Source of the DNA: VBCG01 sp044226535
GTDB lineage: Bacteria > Pseudomonadota > Gammaproteobacteria > Burkholderiales > Casimicrobiaceae
Length of the DNA: 64,000 nucleotides
Reading direction: 5' to 3'
Assembly (NCBI GenBank): GCA_044226535.1
Contig: JBGAGT010000016.1
Span: 1-64,000 of the forward strand
A program made the position numbers and the translations under genes. Below, in pieces: positions 26,732 to 35,784 of the stretch. The notes under the pieces are model-generated. The model did no database searches, was not told the origin of the DNA, and worked only from the letters and a program-made list of their open reading frames with translations. Position 1 is the stretch's first letter, and every line of letters starts with the position of its first letter.

Positions 26732-27421
26732 GTGCTTCGCATCGCCCCCCGCCCGCCCGCACTCCCCGCCTTCCTCGCCGCGCTCGGCCTGACCTTGGCC
26801 CTGGCGCTGGCCGCGTCGGCCGTGGCCCCGCGCGACGCGCGCGCCGAGATGATCGGCGGCAACCCGGGACCCGCCTACAACTTCGTCTGCCCGAATTCCG
26901 ACGGCAAGCCGCCACTCGACTGCTATTTCGACGCTGTCGCGCACCTGTACACCATGTGCAAGCACGTCAAGAGCATCGAGATCATCGAGTTCGGCTACGA
27001 GCACGCCACCGAAGGCACCAACGGCGCCAAGAGCGAGTCCTGCCTCGTCAAGATGAAGCTCAACATGACGCGCCCCTACCAGGCCGCGCTCAAGGCCGCC
27101 GCGCAGTTCAAGGCGTCCAAGGCCGTCGACGGCTTGCGCAAGCTCAACGAGCTCTGGCTCGACGCGCTCACCGGGCTCGCGTGGAAGACGGGCGAGAGCG
27201 ACGACGCGTACAAGGCGCGCACCATGCGCCCCTACGAGGCCTTCGCCTCGGGCATCGTCGAGGTGCAGACCGCGATCCAGCTCGCCGAGGCCGAGGCGAA
27301 AGCCAAGGCGAGCGCCAAGGCCCACCCGGCCAAGCCCGCCGCCAAGGGCGCCAAGCCCGCGGGCAAGGGCGAGAAGCCCGCCACCACGGCGTCGGCGCCG
27401 CAACCCAAATCGACGAACTGA
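26732..27421 (+). CDS. Hypothetical exported protein with Lys/Ala/Pro tail
   Basis: The 229-residue protein is unfamiliar to me. Residues 12-38 form a signal peptide ending DARAE. The mature part has four cysteines (FVCPNSD, DCYFD, MCKHVKS, ESCLVK), which could make two disulfides in the periplasm. The C-terminal 35 residues are a low-complexity Lys/Ala/Pro tail (KASAKAHPAKPAAKGAK), like those that bind cell envelope polymers or nucleic acids, though that is a guess. It precedes the helicase gene by 71 bp. Confidence 0.6.
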   Translation: MLRIAPRPPALPAFLAALGLTLALALAASAVAPRDARAEMIGGNPGPAYNFVCPNSDGKPPLDCYFDAVAHLYTMCKHVKSIEIIEFGYEHATEGTNGAKSESCLVKMKLNMTRPYQAALKAAAQFKASKAVDGLRKLNELWLDALTGLAWKTGESDDAYKARTMRPYEAFASGIVEVQTAIQLAEAEAKAKASAKAHPAKPAAKGAKPAGKGEKPATTASAPQPKSTN

Positions 27422-27492
27422 GGACGCCGGGGGACCGCGCCACGGGGCCGCAGCACGCCGCCGGGGCGGAGGACGGACGCGAGGACATCGCG

Positions 27493-29535
27493 GTGGACAG
27501 GGTCGACCCCGACCTCGCTGCGCTGTTCGGCGACGGGGGCCCGCTGGCGCGCGCGCTCCCCGGCTTTCGCCGTCGCGACGCGCAGGTGGCGATGGCGGGC
27601 GCGGTCGTGCAGGCGATCCGCGGCGCTTCGCGGCTCGTCGCCGAGGCGGGCACCGGCACCGGCAAGACCTTCGCCTACCTCGTGCCGGCGTTGCGCGAGG
27701 GCGGCAAGGTCATCGTGTCCACGGGCACCAAGACCCTGCAGGACCAGCTCTTCCAGCGCGACCTGCCGATGGTGCGCGACGCGCTCGGCCTGCCCGTGAC
27801 GCTGGCGCTGCTGAAGGGCCGCGCCAACTACGTGTGCCTGCACCACCTCGAGCGCACCTCGCGCGATGGCCGCCTCCCATCGCGCGAGGATGCGCGCCAC
27901 CTGCCGAAGATCGTCCGCTTCGCGCAGGCCTCCGTCTCCGGCGACCGCGCGGCGCTCGCCGACGTACCCGACAACGCGTCGATCTGGCCGCTCGTCACCT
28001 CGACGCGCGAGAACTGCCTGGGCGCGAACTGCGCGTTCCATCGCGAGTGCTTCGTCATGAAGGCGCGCAAGGAGGCGCTCGAGGCCGACGTCGTGGTCGT
28101 CAACCACCACCTGTTCTTCGCCGACGTGATGCTGCGCGACGAGGGCGTGTCCGAGCTCCTGCCCTCGTGCAACACCGTGATCCTCGACGAGGCGCACCAG
28201 CTCCCCGACACCGCGACGCTGTTCTTCGGCGAGGAGGTCACCGGTGGCCAGCTGGCCGACCTCGCGCGCGACGCCGAGGCCGCGGCGCGCGGCGAGGCGC
28301 GCGACACGCCCGGCCTCGTCGATGCGGCCGCCGCGCTGCTGCCCGCGGTGCGCAGGCTCCGCCTCGCGCTAGGCGAGCGCGCGGCGAAGGAGCCGCGCGA
28401 GGCGCTGCTCGCGCGGCCCGAGGCGGCGAGCGGCCTCGCCGGGCTCGACGAGGTGCTGGCGGACTGCGCCGCGCAGCTCGAGGGCGTCGCCGAGCGCAGC
28501 GAGGACCTCGCCACGCTCGCCGCGCGGGCGCGCACGCTGTCCGCGAGGCTCGCGCGCTGGCGCGCCGGTGACGAAGCGCCGGCCGCGGGCGCGGCGGGCG
28601 GGCGAACCGCGGCGGGAACACCATCCCCCGCCGACGAGGCGCAAGCCGGCGAACCGGGGGAGCGCTACATCCGCTGGGCCGACGTGTCGCAGCAGGGGTT
28701 CCAGCTCCATGCCTCGCCGCTGTCGGTGGCGCGCATCTTCAGGCGGCATCTCGACGCCTCGCCGCGCGCGTGGATCTTCACGTCGGCGACGCTCGCGGTC
28801 GGCGGCCGCTTCGACCTCTATACCCGCGCGCTCGGCCTCGACGACGCGCAGACCGGCTGCTGGGAGAGTCCGTTCGACTATGCGCACCAGGCGCTGCTCT
28901 ACCTCCCGCGCGAGCTGCCGCCGCCCAACACCCCCGAGCACACCGACGCGGTGGTCGATGCCGCGCTCCCCGTGCTGCGCGCGAGCCGCGGCCGCGCGTT
29001 CCTGCTGTTCACCACGCTGCGCGCGCTGTCGCGTGCGCGCGAGCGGCTCGCGGCGGCCTTCGTGCGCGAGGGGCTCGACTTCCCGATCCTGGTGCAGGGT
29101 GAAGGCTCGAAGACCGAGCTCCTCGATCGCTTCCGGCGCCTCGGCAACGCGGTGCTGCTGGGGTCGGCGAGCTTCTGGGAAGGCGTGGACGTGCCGGGCG
29201 ACGCGCTGTCGGTGGTGGTGATCGACAAGCTGCCCTTCGCGCCGCCCGACGACCCGCTGCTCGCCGCGCGCCTCAAGCAGCTCGAGGACGACGGTGGCAA
29301 CGCCTTCCGCGACTACCAGCTGCCGCAGGCGGCGATCAGCTTGAAGCAGGGCGCGGGCCGCCTGATCCGCAGCGAGCGCGACCGCGGCGTGCTGATGATC
29401 GGCGACACGCGGCTGGTGGAGAAATCCTACGGGAAGCTCTTGTGGCGGAGCCTGCCGCCGATGCGCCGCAGCCGCGAGCTCGCCGATGTCGAGGCATTCT
29501 TCGCCGCGGAGGGCGCCGCGGCGCCCGGCGCGTAA
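27493..29535 (+). CDS. ATP-dependent DNA helicase, DinG/YoaA family with Fe-S cluster
   Basis: The 680-residue protein is a superfamily 2 helicase of the XPD/DinG type. Walker A is AGTGTGKT (52-59) and Walker B is DEAH (232-235). Four cysteines at 115, 175, 180 and 186 match the spacing expected for the iron-sulfur cluster. Motif VI is QGAGRLIRSERDRG near the C-terminus. I chose the GTG at 27493 because the N-terminus LAALFGDGGPLARALPGFRRR aligns with YoaA-like proteins and GAGGA is upstream; the frame is open to 26662. An Ala-rich insert of about residues 360-400 is probably a flexible loop. Likely role: resolving damaged or structured DNA. Confidence 0.92.
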   Translation: MDRVDPDLAALFGDGGPLARALPGFRRRDAQVAMAGAVVQAIRGASRLVAEAGTGTGKTFAYLVPALREGGKVIVSTGTKTLQDQLFQRDLPMVRDALGLPVTLALLKGRANYVCLHHLERTSRDGRLPSREDARHLPKIVRFAQASVSGDRAALADVPDNASIWPLVTSTRENCLGANCAFHRECFVMKARKEALEADVVVVNHHLFFADVMLRDEGVSELLPSCNTVILDEAHQLPDTATLFFGEEVTGGQLADLARDAEAAARGEARDTPGLVDAAAALLPAVRRLRLALGERAAKEPREALLARPEAASGLAGLDEVLADCAAQLEGVAERSEDLATLAARARTLSARLARWRAGDEAPAAGAAGGRTAAGTPSPADEAQAGEPGERYIRWADVSQQGFQLHASPLSVARIFRRHLDASPRAWIFTSATLAVGGRFDLYTRALGLDDAQTGCWESPFDYAHQALLYLPRELPPPNTPEHTDAVVDAALPVLRASRGRAFLLFTTLRALSRARERLAAAFVREGLDFPILVQGEGSKTELLDRFRRLGNAVLLGSASFWEGVDVPGDALSVVVIDKLPFAPPDDPLLAARLKQLEDDGGNAFRDYQLPQAAISLKQGAGRLIRSERDRGVLMIGDTRLVEKSYGKLLWRSLPPMRRSRELADVEAFFAAEGAAAPGA

Positions 29536-29569
29536 CGGCGCTACCGGCGCTACCGGCGCGCGGCGCGCG

Positions 29570-30406
29570 CTACCAGAACTTCCACCAGGGCTTGTCGGCG
29601 GCCACGGCGAGGTACCTGCTCTGCGGATAGGTGGCCGCGAGCACGCGCTTCGCGTCGTCGCGGAGCTGGATGAGCCCGAGCTTGTCGTAGGAGCGCACCA
29701 GGATCTCGAGCGCGTCCTCGTTGGCCGGCTGGTGCGGGTAGTTCACCAGCGACGACTGGGCGCGGTTCGCCGCCGACAGGTAGGCGCCGCGGTTGTAGTA
29801 GTAGCGCGCGACGTGCACGTCGTACATCGCCAGCGCGTTCACCAGGTAGCGGATGCGGTCCTGCGCGTCGATCGAGTACTTGCTCTCGGGAAAGCGCGCG
29901 ATCAGCTCCTTGAACGCCGCGTACGAGTCGCGCATCGCCTTGGGGTCGCGCTCGGAGAGATCGAGCTCGTACACGTAGCCGAGCAGGCCCTGGTCCTCGC
30001 GGAAGTAGACCAGGCCCTTGAGGTACAGCGCGTAGTCGATGTTGGGATGGTTGGGGAAGGTGCGCACGAAGCGGTCGGCGGCGGCGACCGCAGCGGCGGT
30101 CTCGCCCAGCCGGTAGTTGGCATAGGCGCTCTCCAGCAGCGCCTGCTGCGCGTAGCGGCCATAGGGGAAGCGCCCTTCGAGGGTCTCGAACAGCTTGACG
30201 GCCCGCGTATAATTCCCCTCGGACATCGAGTTGTGCGCCTCGTTGTACAGGCGCTCGACCGTCCATCCGACCGTCTCGTCCTTGCCGCCGCCGCTGTCGG
30301 GGAAAAGGCTGCAGCCGGAGATCGCCAGCACGCAGGCGAGCGCCAGCGCGAACGGGGCGCCGAGCCTTCGCAGCCATTGGAAAGACGGCAGGGATCCTGC
30401 GGACAT
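29570..30406 (-). CDS. bamD: Outer-membrane protein assembly factor BamD
   Basis: The 278-residue lipoprotein is the essential partner of BamA in inserting beta-barrel proteins. The signal peptide ends in the lipobox ISGC with lipidated C32. TPR repeats follow: YNEAHNSMSEGNYTRAVKLFETLEGRFPYGRYAQQALLESAYANYR and NHPNIDYALYLKGLVYFRED are diagnostic. The start at 30406 puts only 21 bp between it and the divergent rluD start. A perfect TATAAT on this strand lies at 30441-30446. It converges with the helicase gene. Confidence 0.95.
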   Translation of the reverse strand: MSAGSLPSFQWLRRLGAPFALALACVLAISGCSLFPDSGGGKDETVGWTVERLYNEAHNSMSEGNYTRAVKLFETLEGRFPYGRYAQQALLESAYANYRLGETAAAVAAADRFVRTFPNHPNIDYALYLKGLVYFREDQGLLGYVYELDLSERDPKAMRDSYAAFKELIARFPESKYSIDAQDRIRYLVNALAMYDVHVARYYYNRGAYLSAANRAQSSLVNYPHQPANEDALEILVRSYDKLGLIQLRDDAKRVLAATYPQSRYLAVAADKPWWKFW

Positions 30407-30427
30407 CGTGGGACTTCCGGGGTCTTC

Positions 30428-31417
30428 GTGAACGACGCGAATTATACGCCGCCCCCCCTTCCGACCGCCGACGCCGCCGCGAGCGCGGCGTGCCTGTCCC
30501 TGCAGGTTCCCGACGCGCTCGGCGGCATGCGCCTCGACCAGGCGCTGGCGCAGCTCATGCCCCAGCATTCGCGCAATCGCATCAAGGGCTGGATTGACGA
30601 CGGCCTGGTGAAGGTCGACGGCCGGGCGCGGCCGCCGCGCCACCGGCTCGCGGGCGGCGAGTCTCTGGCGGTCGCGCCCTCGGCCTTCGCCGTCGCCGAT
30701 GCCGGGGCCGGCGCGCCGCGCGCGCAGTCGATGGCGCTGTCGATCGTCCACGAGGACGCGGCGCTGTTCGTGATCGACAAGCCCGCCGGGCTGGTGGTGC
30801 ATCCCGGGGCGGGCAATCGCGAAGGCACGCTGCTCAACGCCTTGCTGGCACAGGACCCGGGGCTCGCCGCGGTGCCACGCGCCGGCATCGTCCATCGCCT
30901 CGACAAGGACACCAGCGGCCTCCTCGTCGTGGCGCGCACGCCCGAGGCGCACACCGCGCTGGTGCGCGCACTGGCGCGGCGCGACGTCGGGCGCGAATAC
31001 CTCGCGGTGGCGGCGGGCGACATCGACGCGGCGGTGACCATCGACGCGCCGATCGGCCGCCATCCCACCGCGCGCACCACCATGGCGGTGGTGGCGAACG
31101 GCCGCGCGGCGCGGACGCACGTGGCGCCGCGCAGGCGCTTCGGCGTGGCGACGCTGGTCGAGGTGAAGCTCGACACCGGGCGCACCCACCAGATCCGCGT
31201 CCACCTCGCGGCGATCGGCCACCCGCTGCTCGGCGATCCCGTCTATGGGCGCGGGCGTCGTTCCGCGGCGCTGCCTTCGTTTCCCCGCCAGGCCCTGCAT
31301 GCCTGGCGCCTCTCGTTCGACCATCCCTCGACCGGCCGCGCGCTGCGCTTCCGCGCCGAGCCCCCGGCCGACTTCGCCGGCCTCGTCGACGCGCTGGCCG
31401 CGCGCAGCGATGCCTGA
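30428..31417 (+). CDS. rluD: 23S rRNA pseudouridine synthase RluD
   Basis: The 329-residue enzyme makes pseudouridines 1911, 1915 and 1917 of 23S rRNA in the known family. It has an N-terminal S4 RNA-binding domain (MRLDQALAQLMPQHSRNRIKGWIDDGLVKVDG, about residues 34-65) and the catalytic motif HRLDKDTSG with D159. The GTG at 30428 is the best start compatible with the S4 domain; a short extension before it is unlikely. It is the first gene of rluD-pgeF-ZIP, with overlapping ends. Confidence 0.93.
   Translation: MNDANYTPPPLPTADAAASAACLSLQVPDALGGMRLDQALAQLMPQHSRNRIKGWIDDGLVKVDGRARPPRHRLAGGESLAVAPSAFAVADAGAGAPRAQSMALSIVHEDAALFVIDKPAGLVVHPGAGNREGTLLNALLAQDPGLAAVPRAGIVHRLDKDTSGLLVVARTPEAHTALVRALARRDVGREYLAVAAGDIDAAVTIDAPIGRHPTARTTMAVVANGRAARTHVAPRRRFGVATLVEVKLDTGRTHQIRVHLAAIGHPLLGDPVYGRGRRSAALPSFPRQALHAWRLSFDHPSTGRALRFRAEPPADFAGLVDALAARSDA
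30441..30446 (-). promoter_or_regulatory. Consensus -10 box of bamD inside the start of rluD
   Basis: TATAAT on the minus strand, in the context GCGTATAATTCGCG, lies 35 bp before the bamD start. No matching -35 is seen. It sits inside codons 5-7 of the divergent rluD frame, so the bamD promoter is embedded in coding DNA. Confidence 0.5.
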
Positions 31418-32312
31418 GCGCCCGCCCGCCACGTCCGCCACGTCCGCCGCGCCCGCAGCGCGCGGCGATGCGAGCACCGCGAGCGCTGCGGGCGCCGGCG
31501 AGACGCTGGCGGCACGCGTCGCCGCGCGCGGCCTCGACTGGATCGTGCCCGCATGGAACGCGCGCCCCGGCGTCGCGGCGCTGATGAGCACGCGCAACCG
31601 CCGCGACGACGCCGGCCGCCCCGCTGCGCTGGACTTCGGCGCGTCGCGCCCGCGCGACGACGACGATGCCGCGGCGCGCGCCATGGTCGAGGCGACGCGG
31701 CGCGACGCCGCCCTGCTCGCGGGGGCGCAACCCGTCTACGTCGAGCAGGTCCATGGGCGCGACGTCGCCGTGGTGCAGGCGAAGGACGCCGCCTCGCTAC
31801 GCGCGTTGCCGCCGCGCGCCGATGCACTGGTCACGCGCGCCTTCGGCCTGCCGCTCGCCATCCGGGTCGCCGATTGCATGCCGGTGCTGTTCGCAGCGCT
31901 GGACGAACCCGTGATCGGCGTCGCGCACGCGGGCTGGCGCGGCCTCGCAGGCGGCGTGCTCGAGGCCACGCTCGACGCGATGCGGGCGGAGCCTGCGCGC
32001 GTGGTGGCCTGGCTCGGCCCGTCCATCGGGCCGCGGCGCTTCGAGGTCGGCGGCGACGTGGTCGAGGCCTTCTGCGCGCAGGACGCGCAGGCCGCCCGCC
32101 ATTTCGTCGCAGCGGGCACGCCGGGCAAGTGGCTCGCCGACCTCGCGGGGCTCGCGCGTGCGCGGCTCGCCGCGTGCGGCGTGGTCGAGGTGAGCGTCGA
32201 CGGCTCCTGCACGGTCGACGAGCCCGCGCGCTTCCATTCGTGGCGGCGCGACCGCAGCAGCGCGCGCATGGCCGCGCTGGTCTGGCAGGTGGCGGAAAGC
32301 GCGGGATGCTGA
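31410..32312 (+). CDS. pgeF: Peptidoglycan editing factor PgeF (YfiH, laccase-domain family)
   Basis: The 300-residue protein belongs to the YfiH/PgeF family, which in E. coli removes misincorporated amino acids from peptidoglycan precursors and was earlier called polyphenol oxidase. The metal-site residues are visible: H115 in VEQVHG, C156 in ADCMPVL and H173 in AHAGWRGL. The C-terminal FHSWRRDR is conserved. The first 30 residues are an Ala-rich extension. It overlaps the rluD stop by 8 bp and the next gene by 7 bp. Confidence 0.9.
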   Translation: MPERPPATSATSAAPAARGDASTASAAGAGETLAARVAARGLDWIVPAWNARPGVAALMSTRNRRDDAGRPAALDFGASRPRDDDDAAARAMVEATRRDAALLAGAQPVYVEQVHGRDVAVVQAKDAASLRALPPRADALVTRAFGLPLAIRVADCMPVLFAALDEPVIGVAHAGWRGLAGGVLEATLDAMRAEPARVVAWLGPSIGPRRFEVGGDVVEAFCAQDAQAARHFVAAGTPGKWLADLAGLARARLAACGVVEVSVDGSCTVDEPARFHSWRRDRSSARMAALVWQVAESAGC

Positions 32313-33100
32313 GCGCCATCGTCACCGCGGCGCTGGCGGCCGGCGTGCTGTCGACCATGGCGGCGGGCGTGGCGCTGGCGCTGCCGGCGTCCTTCGTGCC
32401 GCGCCTCGTGTCCTTCGCCGTGGGCGCGCTGCTCGGCGCGGTGTTCCTCGAGCTCCTGCCGCATGCGCTCGAGGAAGGGCCTACCGAGCGCGTGCTGGTC
32501 ACGGTGCTGGCGGGGCTGCTGGCGTTCTTCCTGCTCGAGAAGCTGGTGCTGTGGCGCCACAGCCACGGCAGCCCCGAGCACGACGCAGCGGCCGACGAGA
32601 CCGAGCACGACCACGCGATGCACGCCGCCGACCGCTTCGGCCACGACCACGGCCGCTCGGGGCTGATGATCCTGATCGGCAACAGCGTCCACAATTTCTG
32701 CGACGGCATCGTGATCGCCGCGGCCTTCGTCGCCGACCTGCGCCTCGGGCTCGTCACCACGCTGGCGATCGTGGCGCACGCCATCCCCCAGCAGGTGGGC
32801 GACTTCGCCGTGCTGCTGCACTCGGGCTACACGCGCAGGCGCGCCTTCGCGGTGAACGTCGCGACGGGGCTCGCCACGCTGGCCGGCGCGATCGCCGGCT
32901 ACACCGCGCTGGCGGCGATGACGGGCATCCTGCCGGTGGTGCTCGCGCTCGCATCGGCGAGCCTGCTCTATGTCGCCGTGGCCGACCTGATCCCCAGCCT
33001 GCACCGCCGCCCCGAGCCGCTCGAGACCGCGCGGCAGATGGTGCTGATCGCCTCGGGCATCGCGGTCATCGCAGGGATGCACGGCCTGGTGGAGCACTGA
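32306..33100 (+). CDS. ZIP family divalent metal transporter
   Basis: The 264-residue inner-membrane protein has about eight helices. ZIP signatures are present: HNFCDGIVIAAA (H129, N130, D133) in helix 4 and HAIPQQVGDFAVLL (H158, P161) in helix 5. Between helices 3 and 4 a histidine- and acid-rich loop (about residues 83-117, with EHDHAMH and GHDHG) probably binds zinc or a similar ion in the cytoplasm. It is translationally coupled to pgeF. The metal is not determined by sequence; zinc is the family default. Confidence 0.9.
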   Translation: MLSAIVTAALAAGVLSTMAAGVALALPASFVPRLVSFAVGALLGAVFLELLPHALEEGPTERVLVTVLAGLLAFFLLEKLVLWRHSHGSPEHDAAADETEHDHAMHAADRFGHDHGRSGLMILIGNSVHNFCDGIVIAAAFVADLRLGLVTTLAIVAHAIPQQVGDFAVLLHSGYTRRRAFAVNVATGLATLAGAIAGYTALAAMTGILPVVLALASASLLYVAVADLIPSLHRRPEPLETARQMVLIASGIAVIAGMHGLVEH

Positions 33101-33126
33101 TCGCGAGCAGGGCTCGCGGGCAACGA

Positions 33127-33156
33127 TTGAATGTTGCGGCGCGCGCACGTTACCAT
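33127..33156 (+). promoter_or_regulatory. Weak candidate promoter of phaC
   Basis: TTGAAT (33127-33132) and TACCAT (33151-33156) are 18 bp apart and lie 41 bp before the chosen phaC start. Both hexamers match consensus at only four positions. If real, it excludes the earlier in-frame ATG at 33131. Confidence 0.25.
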
Positions 33157-33196
33157 CGCGAGGCACCGTAGCCCCGCGCGGGCACGCTGCGCAACG

Positions 33197-34861
33197 ATGC
33201 CCGCCGCCGCACACCCCCAACCGCCGGCCACCCCGCCCGAGCCCTCGCCCGGCGCACCGGCCGCCAACGCGCCGAGCTTCTCGGCCGACGCGGCCGCGGC
33301 ACCCGATCGGGCGTTCGCCGCCACGCTGGCGAGGCTGTGGCAGGCGGTGAGCGAGTCGCGGGAGGGCGCGGTCCCCGAGGTCGTGCCGGGCGAGCCCGGC
33401 GACCGCCGCTTCGACGCCGCCGAATGGCATGCGCTGCCGTGGTTCTCGTGGCTGCGCCAGGCCTACCTCGCGCAGGCCGCCTTCCTGCGCGCGAAGCTCG
33501 ACGCCACGCCCATGCGCGATGCCGAGCGCCATCGCGCGCGCTTCTTCCTCGAGCAGGCGATCGGCGCCGCGTCGCCGGCGAATTTCCTCGCCACCAATCC
33601 CGCCGCGCAGAAGCGCGCGCTTGCGAGCGGCGGCGCGAGCCTCGTCCGCGGCGCCGCCAACCTCTGCGAGGACATGCGCCTCGGGCGCATCACCATGAGC
33701 GATCCCGACGCGTTCGTGGTGGGGCGCGACCTCGCCGCCACACCCGGCAGCGTGGTCTATCGCAACGCGCTGATCGAGCTCGTCCAGTACGACGCGACCA
33801 CGGCCAGGGTCTCGCGCAGGCCGCTGCTGGTGGTGCCCCCCTGCATCAACAAGTTCTACGTGCTCGACCTGCGCGCGCAGAACTCGTTCGTGCAATATGC
33901 GGTGGCGCAGGGCCACACGACCTTCATCGTGTCGTGGCGCAACGTGCCGCCCTCGCTCGGCGCGCTGACCTACGACGAATACCTGCGCATGGGCGTGCTC
34001 GACGCCGTCGAGGCGGTGAAGGAGATCACCGGCAGCGGCACGCTCGACACGCTGGGCTTCTGCGTCGGCGGCACGCTGCTGTCGAGCGCGCTGGCCGTGC
34101 TCGCCGCGCGCAACGACCGCAGCGCCGCGACGCTGACGCTGCTCGCCACCATGCTCGACTTCTCCGACGTCGGCGAGGTCTCGGCCTACGTCACGCCGCA
34201 GTTCCTGGCGGCCACCGAGGCTGCGTTCCTCGCCGGCCAGCGCATGCCGGCACAGGCGCTCGCCGGCGCCTTCGCCACGCTGCGCCCCAACGACCTCGTG
34301 TGGCGCTACGTGGTGTCGAACTACCTCGAGGGCCGCACGCCGCCACCGCTCGACTTCCTGCACTGGAACGGCGACTCGACCAACCTCGCGGGCCCGATGT
34401 TCGCGTACTACCTGCGCAACATGTACCTCGGCAACCGCCTGCGCGAGCCCGGCGCGCTCACCATGCTCGGCGAACCGGTCGACCTCTCGCGCATCCGCTG
34501 CCCCGCCTACGTGCTGGCGAGCCGCGCCGACCACATCGTGCCCTGGAAGAGCGCCTGGAAATCGACGGGGCTCCTGGGCGGCGACGTGACCTTCGCGCTC
34601 GCGGCCTCCGGGCACATCGCCGGGGTGGTGAACCCGCCGTTGCCCCTGAAGCGCAACTACTGGGCGAACGAGCTCCTGACCGACGACCCCGACGACTGGC
34701 TGGCGCATGCCGAATCCGTCCCGGGGAGCTGGTGGCCGCACTGGAGCGCCTGGCTCGCGCGCCACGAGGGCGCGTCGCGCCCCGCGCCGGTGCACGCCGG
34801 CAGCCCCGCGCATCCGCCGCTCGACCCCGCCCCGGGCCGCTACGTGCTGGAGACACCCTAG
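33197..34861 (+). CDS. phaC: Class I poly(3-hydroxyalkanoate) synthase
   Basis: The 554-residue enzyme polymerises 3-hydroxyacyl-CoA into PHA at the granule surface. The lipase-like box GFCVGG (287-292) carries catalytic C289, with D445 in ADHIVPW and H473 in SGHIAGVVNPP. The N-terminal domain has the class I pattern FLEQAIGAASPANFLATNP. I use the ATG at 33197; an earlier in-frame ATG at 33131 adds 22 unlikely residues. The first 35 residues are Pro/Ala-rich. phaB follows 112 bp later; no beta-ketothiolase (phaA) gene is in the window. Confidence 0.94.
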   Translation: MPAAAHPQPPATPPEPSPGAPAANAPSFSADAAAAPDRAFAATLARLWQAVSESREGAVPEVVPGEPGDRRFDAAEWHALPWFSWLRQAYLAQAAFLRAKLDATPMRDAERHRARFFLEQAIGAASPANFLATNPAAQKRALASGGASLVRGAANLCEDMRLGRITMSDPDAFVVGRDLAATPGSVVYRNALIELVQYDATTARVSRRPLLVVPPCINKFYVLDLRAQNSFVQYAVAQGHTTFIVSWRNVPPSLGALTYDEYLRMGVLDAVEAVKEITGSGTLDTLGFCVGGTLLSSALAVLAARNDRSAATLTLLATMLDFSDVGEVSAYVTPQFLAATEAAFLAGQRMPAQALAGAFATLRPNDLVWRYVVSNYLEGRTPPPLDFLHWNGDSTNLAGPMFAYYLRNMYLGNRLREPGALTMLGEPVDLSRIRCPAYVLASRADHIVPWKSAWKSTGLLGGDVTFALAASGHIAGVVNPPLPLKRNYWANELLTDDPDDWLAHAESVPGSWWPHWSAWLARHEGASRPAPVHAGSPAHPPLDPAPGRYVLETP

Positions 34862-34973
34862 CGATCGTCGCGCCGCGCGCCCCGCGACGCAACACGCCGC
34901 CCCGGCGCGGCGCAACCCATCACGCCGCACCGCGGCGGACGACAAGCGACGAAGGTCGCAAGGAGGAGCGAAG

Positions 34974-35720
34974 ATGGCGAACAAGCGAGTGGCACTGGTG
35001 ACCGGCGGCATGGGAGGGCTCGGCGAGGCGATCTCGATCAAGCTCGCGATGCTCGGCAACGACGTGGTCACCACGTATTCACCCGGCAACAGCAAGGCGC
35101 AGGAGTGGCTGGACGCGATGAAGAAGCAGGGCTACCACTTCCGCGCCTACGCCTGCGACGTCGCCGACTTCCCCTCGGCCGCCGCGTGCGTCGCCAAGGT
35201 CCAGGCCGACGTGGGCCCGATCGACATCCTGGTCAACAACGCCGGCATCACGCGCGACATGACCTTCCGCAAGATGGACAAGGGCAACTGGGACGCGGTG
35301 ATCAAGACCAACCTGGACTCCTGCTTCAACATGAGCAAGCAGGTCTGCGACGGCATGGTCGACCGCGGCTGGGGCCGCATCGTCAACATCTCCTCGGTGA
35401 ACGGCCAGAAGGGCGCCTTCGGCCAGACCAACTACTCGGCGGCCAAGGCCGGCATGCACGGCTTCACCAAGGCGCTGGCGCTCGAGGTCGCGCGCAAGGG
35501 CGTGACGGTGAACACCATCTCGCCGGGCTACATCGGCACGAAGATGGTGATGGCCATCCCCAAGGACGTGCTGGATTCCAAGATCATCCCGCAGATTCCG
35601 ATGGGGCGGCTCGGCAAGCCCGAGGAGGTCGCGGGGCTCGTCGCCTACCTCACCAGCGACGAGGCGGCCTTCCTGACCGGGGCCAACATCGCCATCAACG
35701 GCGGGCAGCACATGCAGTGA
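34974..35720 (+). CDS. phaB: Acetoacetyl-CoA reductase PhaB
   Basis: The 248-residue SDR reduces acetoacetyl-CoA to (R)-3-hydroxybutyryl-CoA, the monomer for PhaC. TGGMGGLG (10-17) binds NADPH and the catalytic residues are S140/S141, Y154 and K158 (YSAAK). The segments ITRDMTFRKM, NGQKGAFGQTNYSAAKAG and SPGYIGTKMV are characteristic of PhaB rather than general FabG. A perfect AGGAGG-type ribosome site (34961-34968) sets the start. Together with phaC it supports poly(3-hydroxybutyrate) formation. Confidence 0.94.
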   Translation: MANKRVALVTGGMGGLGEAISIKLAMLGNDVVTTYSPGNSKAQEWLDAMKKQGYHFRAYACDVADFPSAAACVAKVQADVGPIDILVNNAGITRDMTFRKMDKGNWDAVIKTNLDSCFNMSKQVCDGMVDRGWGRIVNISSVNGQKGAFGQTNYSAAKAGMHGFTKALALEVARKGVTVNTISPGYIGTKMVMAIPKDVLDSKIIPQIPMGRLGKPEEVAGLVAYLTSDEAAFLTGANIAINGGQHMQ

Positions 35721-35784
35721 CGCCGGGCGCCCGATGCGCTGGCCGCCGACGGGATGCACCGCGGCGCCGGTCGCGAAGCGGGCG

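Noticed and set aside
33131..33196. Earlier phaC start at 33131
   Set aside because: It adds a basic, unconserved stretch, has no ribosome site and would overlap the best promoter candidate. The ATG at 33197 is preferred.
31736..35095. A minus-strand frame of more than 1100 codons over pgeF, ZIP, phaC and phaB
   Set aside because: It runs across four real genes and their spacers and has shadow composition.
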